Shown: positions 6,804 to 9,412 of the stretch, piece after piece
Numbering within the stretch: the stretch's first letter is position 1
How the letters are laid out: each line of letters opens with the position of its first letter
Assembly: GCA_900313285.1 (NCBI GenBank)
Contig: OMQP01000031.1
Coordinates: forward strand, 1-9,412
Length of the DNA: 9,412 nt
DNA from: an uncultured Pseudomonadota bacterium
GTDB lineage: Bacteria > Pseudomonadota > Alphaproteobacteria > Rs-D84
Direction: 5' to 3'
Notes under the pieces: generated by a model
Databases searched by the model: none
What the model was told of the DNA's origin: nothing
The model's input: only the letters and a program-made list of their open reading frames with translations
Position numbers and translations under genes: made by a program

Positions 6804-7994
6804 TTAGTTGCCGGAACGAACCTTCCATCCCTGGAATGTGTATCCTGTCTTGGTTGGTTCTGTCGACGGTAATGTTACACTGCTGTCGTAGACACACGTA
6901 TTCGTATCGTGTAACGTATTTCCATTATACCAGTTCAATGTGATGTCATTTGCCTGGCACGAAGGATTGGCGCCGAGCCCCCCGAACAACGCGGCACGGA
7001 AGCCGGAGTCGAACTGGACGTAGTCGGCGCAGCGGTTCGCACAGGCGTTCGCGCAATTAGACGCGGAACCGAGGTCGCGGTTGAACACCCAAGACGGCGA
7101 CGCAACACTTTGCAAGGTTCCACCCTGCAAATTATAGCCCGTCATATCACACCAACAATAACGACCGTCCGTATTTGATGGTGTGCCAGTTTGGGCATAT
7201 GTACCGGTTGTATCACTGCATTTTGCCATACCGTGCACTGTTGTATTATCACCCCATGCAACCGACCATTCACCGTTTTGCATGCCGGTATGTGAACCCT
7301 GGCCGTTATTACCACTGTTTGAACCGTTGTCGCCGTTCAATGCACGATATTTAATATTTGTATTTCCTGACCATAATACCGGTTGTGGCACATAATTTGC
7401 CAATGGACCCGCCTGGGTTGCCGTATAACCTGCATCACAATTCAATGATGTTATTGCGCACGCACCGATTGTATCAAGGAAATATCCACCTGGATAATCT
7501 TCAGTCAAATCATCTGGTGTTCCCCAATCGCTGTATGATTTATATGATGCATATGTGCTGGCATATGTTGCGGTTCCATGACCACCCGTATATTTATTTA
7601 ATTGTGCACATGCCACATCGCCAGTGTTATAACATAAATCTCCTGTGCTGGTGCCTGTTGCAGAATATGGGAAATCTTCACTGTTGTCGTCACGGCAACT
7701 GTATTTACCTATATCTTCGTCATTAAAGGTTTCATCTGAAAAACCTTCGCAATACGAACCGGATGGACATGTTTGACACGTTGCATCACTTGCACGTAAA
7801 TACTGTCCCGCCGGACAGGAATATTCATTCGCCGACCAGTCCGCTTCCAAACTTGCCGTTCCAGATGATACCCCCAATGTCGATTCGACACAGTCGTTTG
7901 TTGGTGTTTGTTGAATGTACCCTTCTTGTGTCACAGCAAATGCCGGCATCGCTGTAATCATACACAATGCGGATGTTAAAAATATTTTTTTCAT
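6804..7994 (-). CDS. DGR target protein 1: secreted Cys-rich protein with internal variable repeat
   Basis: This 396-aa secreted protein starts at ATG 7994, which has a strong ribosome site (GAGGGAG, 8000-8006). An upstream in-frame ATG at 8036 is rejected: it has no ribosome site and would put 14 residues before the signal peptide. The signal peptide is residues 1-20, cleaved after AFA. It is followed by the block shared with target 2 (PTNDCVESTLG) and a Cys-rich, growth-factor-receptor-like stretch (CPAGQYL...CQTCPSGSYC, 60-82). A long linker leads to the Trp/Cys module shared with target 2 (GEWSVAWG, GMAKCS, YCWCDMTGY, 241-287). The variable repeat is residues 296-341, ending SGFRAALFGGLG. 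An InlB-B/Flg_new-like repeat (ITLNWYN to TKTGYTFQGW, 351-390) closes the protein. The VR is thus internal, unlike in most DGR targets. The gene is closest to TR and probably heads the DGR locus. Ligand and fold are unknown. Confidence 0.92.
   Translation of the reverse strand: MKKIFLTSALCMITAMPAFAVTQEGYIQQTPTNDCVESTLGVSSGTASLEADWSANEYSCPAGQYLRASDATCQTCPSGSYCEGFSDETFNDEDIGKYSCRDDNSEDFPYSATGTSTGDLCYNTGDVACAQLNKYTGGHGTATYASTYASYKSYSDWGTPDDLTEDYPGGYFLDTIGACAITSLNCDAGYTATQAGPLANYVPQPVLWSGNTNIKYRALNGDNGSNSGNNGQGSHTGMQNGEWSVAWGDNTTVHGMAKCSDTTGTYAQTGTPSNTDGRYCWCDMTGYNLQGGTLQSVASPSWVFNRDLGSASNCANACANRCADYVQFDSGFRAALFGGLGANPSCQANDITLNWYNGNTLHDTNTCVYDSSVTLPSTEPTKTGYTFQGWKVRSGN
6972..7107 (-). repeat. 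DGR variable repeat VR1
   Basis: This segment aligns without gaps to TR 6350-6485 (add 622). There are 13 substitutions, all at TR adenines (minus strand): TR positions 6388, 6390, 6391, 6400, 6403, 6411, 6412, 6423, 6424, 6450, 6451, 6456 and 6457. The 110 non-adenine positions are identical. It encodes residues 296-341 of target 1. Nine of the changed positions are also changed in VR2, mostly to different bases. Confidence 0.97.
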
Positions 7995-8204
7995 TGTCGC
8001 TCCCTCAGTTTTATATAAAACATTGAACAACCGCATTTGTCTGGCGGTTGGAGGTTAGATACAATTCAAAGAGAAATTGTGTGCTTATTTTGCATATGCA
8101 TTATTCACAGCCCTCCAACCATTCATTGGAGGTATTTTCCGTCTCCACAGACGCTCTTTGAACAGGTATCTACACCTGGGTCGAAAAACCTTTCGACACA
8201 GCAT
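7995..8204 (-). promoter_or_regulatory. Structured 5' leader of DGR target 1
   Basis: From the predicted start near 8198 to ATG 7994 the leader is about 200 nt and folds extensively. Listed from its 5' end: hairpin 8180-8197 (7 bp), then a long-range stem pairing 8154-8162 with 8065-8073 (9 bp), 8166-8172 with 8056-8062 (7 bp) and 8174-8177 with 8052-8055. The stem encloses hairpins 8140-8153 and 8112-8132. Hairpin 8028-8050 (7 bp) follows, then the ribosome site. The arm TTGGAGG (8112-8118) can pair with either of two CCTCCAA copies (8126-8132 or 8048-8054), so two exclusive folds exist. I recognise no known riboswitch or sRNA. An independent small RNA is also possible. Confidence 0.55.
8066..8101 (-). 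CDS. Possible leader peptide upstream of target 1
   Basis: An 11-codon frame (MHMQNKHTISL, stop TGA) lies inside the structured leader. GGAGG sits 10 nt before its ATG, in the hairpin arm 8112-8118. Its last codons overlap the 3' arm of the long-range stem (8065-8073), so ribosomes on it would open that stem, as in attenuation. So short a frame could be chance. Confidence 0.25.
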   Translation of the reverse strand: MHMQNKHTISL

Positions 8205-8233
8205 ATTGTACCATAAAAAAGCCCTTAAAAAAA
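8205..8233 (-). promoter_or_regulatory. Promoter of DGR target 1
   Basis: On the minus strand TACAAT (8205-8210) is preceded by TGG, an extended -10 of the TGn type. A T6 block (8228-8233) lies 17 bp upstream instead of a consensus -35. The same arrangement is found before target 2. The predicted start is near 8198, at the foot of the first leader hairpin. Confidence 0.5.
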
Positions 8234-8257
8234 GAAAAAATATTTACAGTATTACAA

Positions 8258-9412
8258 TCACATAAAATTCATTGGATTGACATCTATTTTTACGCGAACG
8301 TTTGTTGGCGTTTTTATTTTATTTAACCAATCGCGAACTATCGGTTGCAAATTCGCACGTTCATCACCAGAAATTAAAAATCGCATACGATACCAATTAC
8401 GAATTTGATATATTTGTGCGGCAATCGGCCCCATTATTTTTCCACCATTTAATTGTGGTGCAACGCGCGACAAATCTTCACAATATTTTTTTAATGTTGT
8501 TTCTTTATCAGCTTCTATGACAACCGCAATCAACTGGCCAAACGGTGGCATTTTCGCAGCACGTCTTGATTCCATATCTGCGCCCATAAATTCATCTCTG
8601 TCACCAGCGCAAATTGCACGAATCACAGGATTTTCAGGTTGATATGTTTGCAATAAAACACGTCCTGGAAATTCACCACGACCGGCACGACCGGCAACCT
8701 GGAACAACTGTTGAAAAGTATGTTCGCCTGCACGAAAATCAGTTCCAAACAATCCCATATCCGCATCAACCACACCAACCAATGTTAAATTTGGAAAATG
8801 ATGCCCCTTGGCCAAAATTTGTGTTCCAATTACAATATCTATTTCACCGGTTTCCATTTTGTGAACCAATCTTTCCAGTGCTTCACGTGACATAATTGTA
8901 TCAGATGAAACTAATGCTGTTTTTGCATTTGGAAATTTTGCAGAAACTTCTTCTTCTATTTTTTCAAGCCCTGCCCCGCGCATTGAAACTTCATTTCCGC
9001 ATTCCGGACATTTATTTGGCAACGCAACAGTTTTTCCACACATATGACACACCAGTTTATTCAAATGTTTATGATAATTCATAGACATTGAACAATCAGG
9101 ACATTCACACACCCAACCACATTTTTTACATTGAACTATCGGTGCAAAACCACGACGATTTATAAATAACATAACCTGTTTATGTTGCGATAAAGTATTG
9201 CTGATTTCTTCACAAAGTTGCGGTGATAAATTTCCAGATTTTTCTTCATCGTTTATTTTATAACTTTCTGGATGTTCTTTGCGCATATCTATTGTTTCGA
9301 TTGTTGGTAACTGTGCACCACCAAATCGTGACATTAAACGAATACGATTATATTTACCCAAACTGACATTATGTAATGTTTCTGTTGACGGTGTGGCACT
9401 GGCCAAAACAAC
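8258..9412 (-). CDS. priA: Primosomal replication helicase PriA (3' part, N-terminus outside window)
   Basis: PriA recognises stalled forks and reloads the replisome; it is a 3'-5' superfamily 2 DNA helicase. The frame is open to the window edge, so the N-terminal DNA-binding domain and Walker A lie beyond 9412. The visible part (384 residues) begins with helicase motif III (LASATPS). Zinc-binding Cys pairs follow (CKKCGWVCECPDC, CHMCG, CPECG), then motif V (VIGTQILAKGHHFPNLTLVGVVDAD) and motif VI (QLFQVAGRAGRG). The C-terminal domain ends NPMNFM, close to the usual PriA terminus. There is no hairpin terminator after the stop, and the next minus-strand promoter (target 1) begins about 25 bp downstream. 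It appears intact and ordinary. Confidence 0.96.
   Translation of the reverse strand, partial: VVLASATPSTETLHNVSLGKYNRIRLMSRFGGAQLPTIETIDMRKEHPESYKINDEEKSGNLSPQLCEEISNTLSQHKQVMLFINRRGFAPIVQCKKCGWVCECPDCSMSMNYHKHLNKLVCHMCGKTVALPNKCPECGNEVSMRGAGLEKIEEEVSAKFPNAKTALVSSDTIMSREALERLVHKMETGEIDIVIGTQILAKGHHFPNLTLVGVVDADMGLFGTDFRAGEHTFQQLFQVAGRAGRGEFPGRVLLQTYQPENPVIRAICAGDRDEFMGADMESRRAAKMPPFGQLIAVVIEADKETTLKKYCEDLSRVAPQLNGGKIMGPIAAQIYQIRNWYRMRFLISGDERANLQPIVRDWLNKIKTPTNVRVKIDVNPMNFM

Noticed and set aside
6583..6897. A 104-codon open frame on the minus strand overlapping the end of target 1
   Set aside because: It overlaps target 1 in another frame and runs through the hairpin region. No domain or ribosome site supports it.
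7358..7726. Plus-strand 122-codon frame rich in His, Met and Leu
   Set aside because: It is antisense to target 1, with composition typical of a shadow frame and no recognisable domain.
8028..8197. 6S RNA, tmRNA or SRP RNA
   Set aside because: The length and long stem suggested 6S RNA. However, the SRP tetraloop region and the tmRNA tag and tRNA-like ends are absent, and the fold is a multi-hairpin junction rather than one long rod with a bubble. It is kept as an unassigned structured leader.

Overview
The window carries a complete diversity-generating retroelement (DGR) with one template repeat and two diversified target genes, set in an ordinary chromosomal neighbourhood of an AT-rich Gram-negative bacterium. 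Lipid A synthesis (LpxI), two lipoproteins, a VirB11-type secretion ATPase and the compact RumA-like RNA methyltransferase suggest Alphaproteobacteria. The Cys/Trp-rich surface proteins with InlB-type repeats resemble, from memory, proteins of uncultured gut Alphaproteobacteria. That placement is inference.

Layout. 1-925 (-): DGR target 2, a secreted protein whose C-terminus is variable repeat 2 (VR2, 93-217), closed by a hairpin terminator. Its signal-peptide region contains 16 AC dinucleotide units in frame. 992-1927 (-): RumA/TrmA-family RNA methyltransferase. 1990-2808 (+): lpxI, divergent from the methyltransferase, with a bidirectional terminator at 2809-2834. 2852-3719 (-): a two-gene lipoprotein operon (unknown lipoprotein, then FKBP-type lipoprotein). 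3804-4763 (+): virB11-like ATPase, divergent from the lipoproteins. 4764-6145 (-): DGR reverse transcriptase and an overlapping small accessory gene. 6146-6803: non-coding, with template repeat (TR, 6350-6485) and many inverted repeats. 6804-7994 (-): DGR target 1 with VR1 (6972-7107). 7995-8257: a highly structured leader. 8258-9412 (-): 3' part of priA.

How the DGR works here. TR, RT, accessory gene and both targets lie on the minus strand. VR1 differs from TR at 13 positions and VR2 at 15. All 28 differences fall on TR adenines (minus strand), and no other base in the aligned segments differs. This is the hallmark of adenine-specific mutagenic homing, in which TR RNA is copied by the RT and the cDNA replaces the VR. 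Both products have signal peptides, so the diversified domains are probably displayed or secreted.

Target 2 adds a second, independent source of variation. Gain or loss of one AC unit runs into a stop within a few codons, so the gene looks phase-variable as well as hypermutable. Target 1 adds a roughly 200-nt structured leader with competing pairings and a possible 11-codon leader peptide. Several housekeeping promoters place the -10 box only 6-8 nt before the ATG, suggesting leaderless mRNAs.
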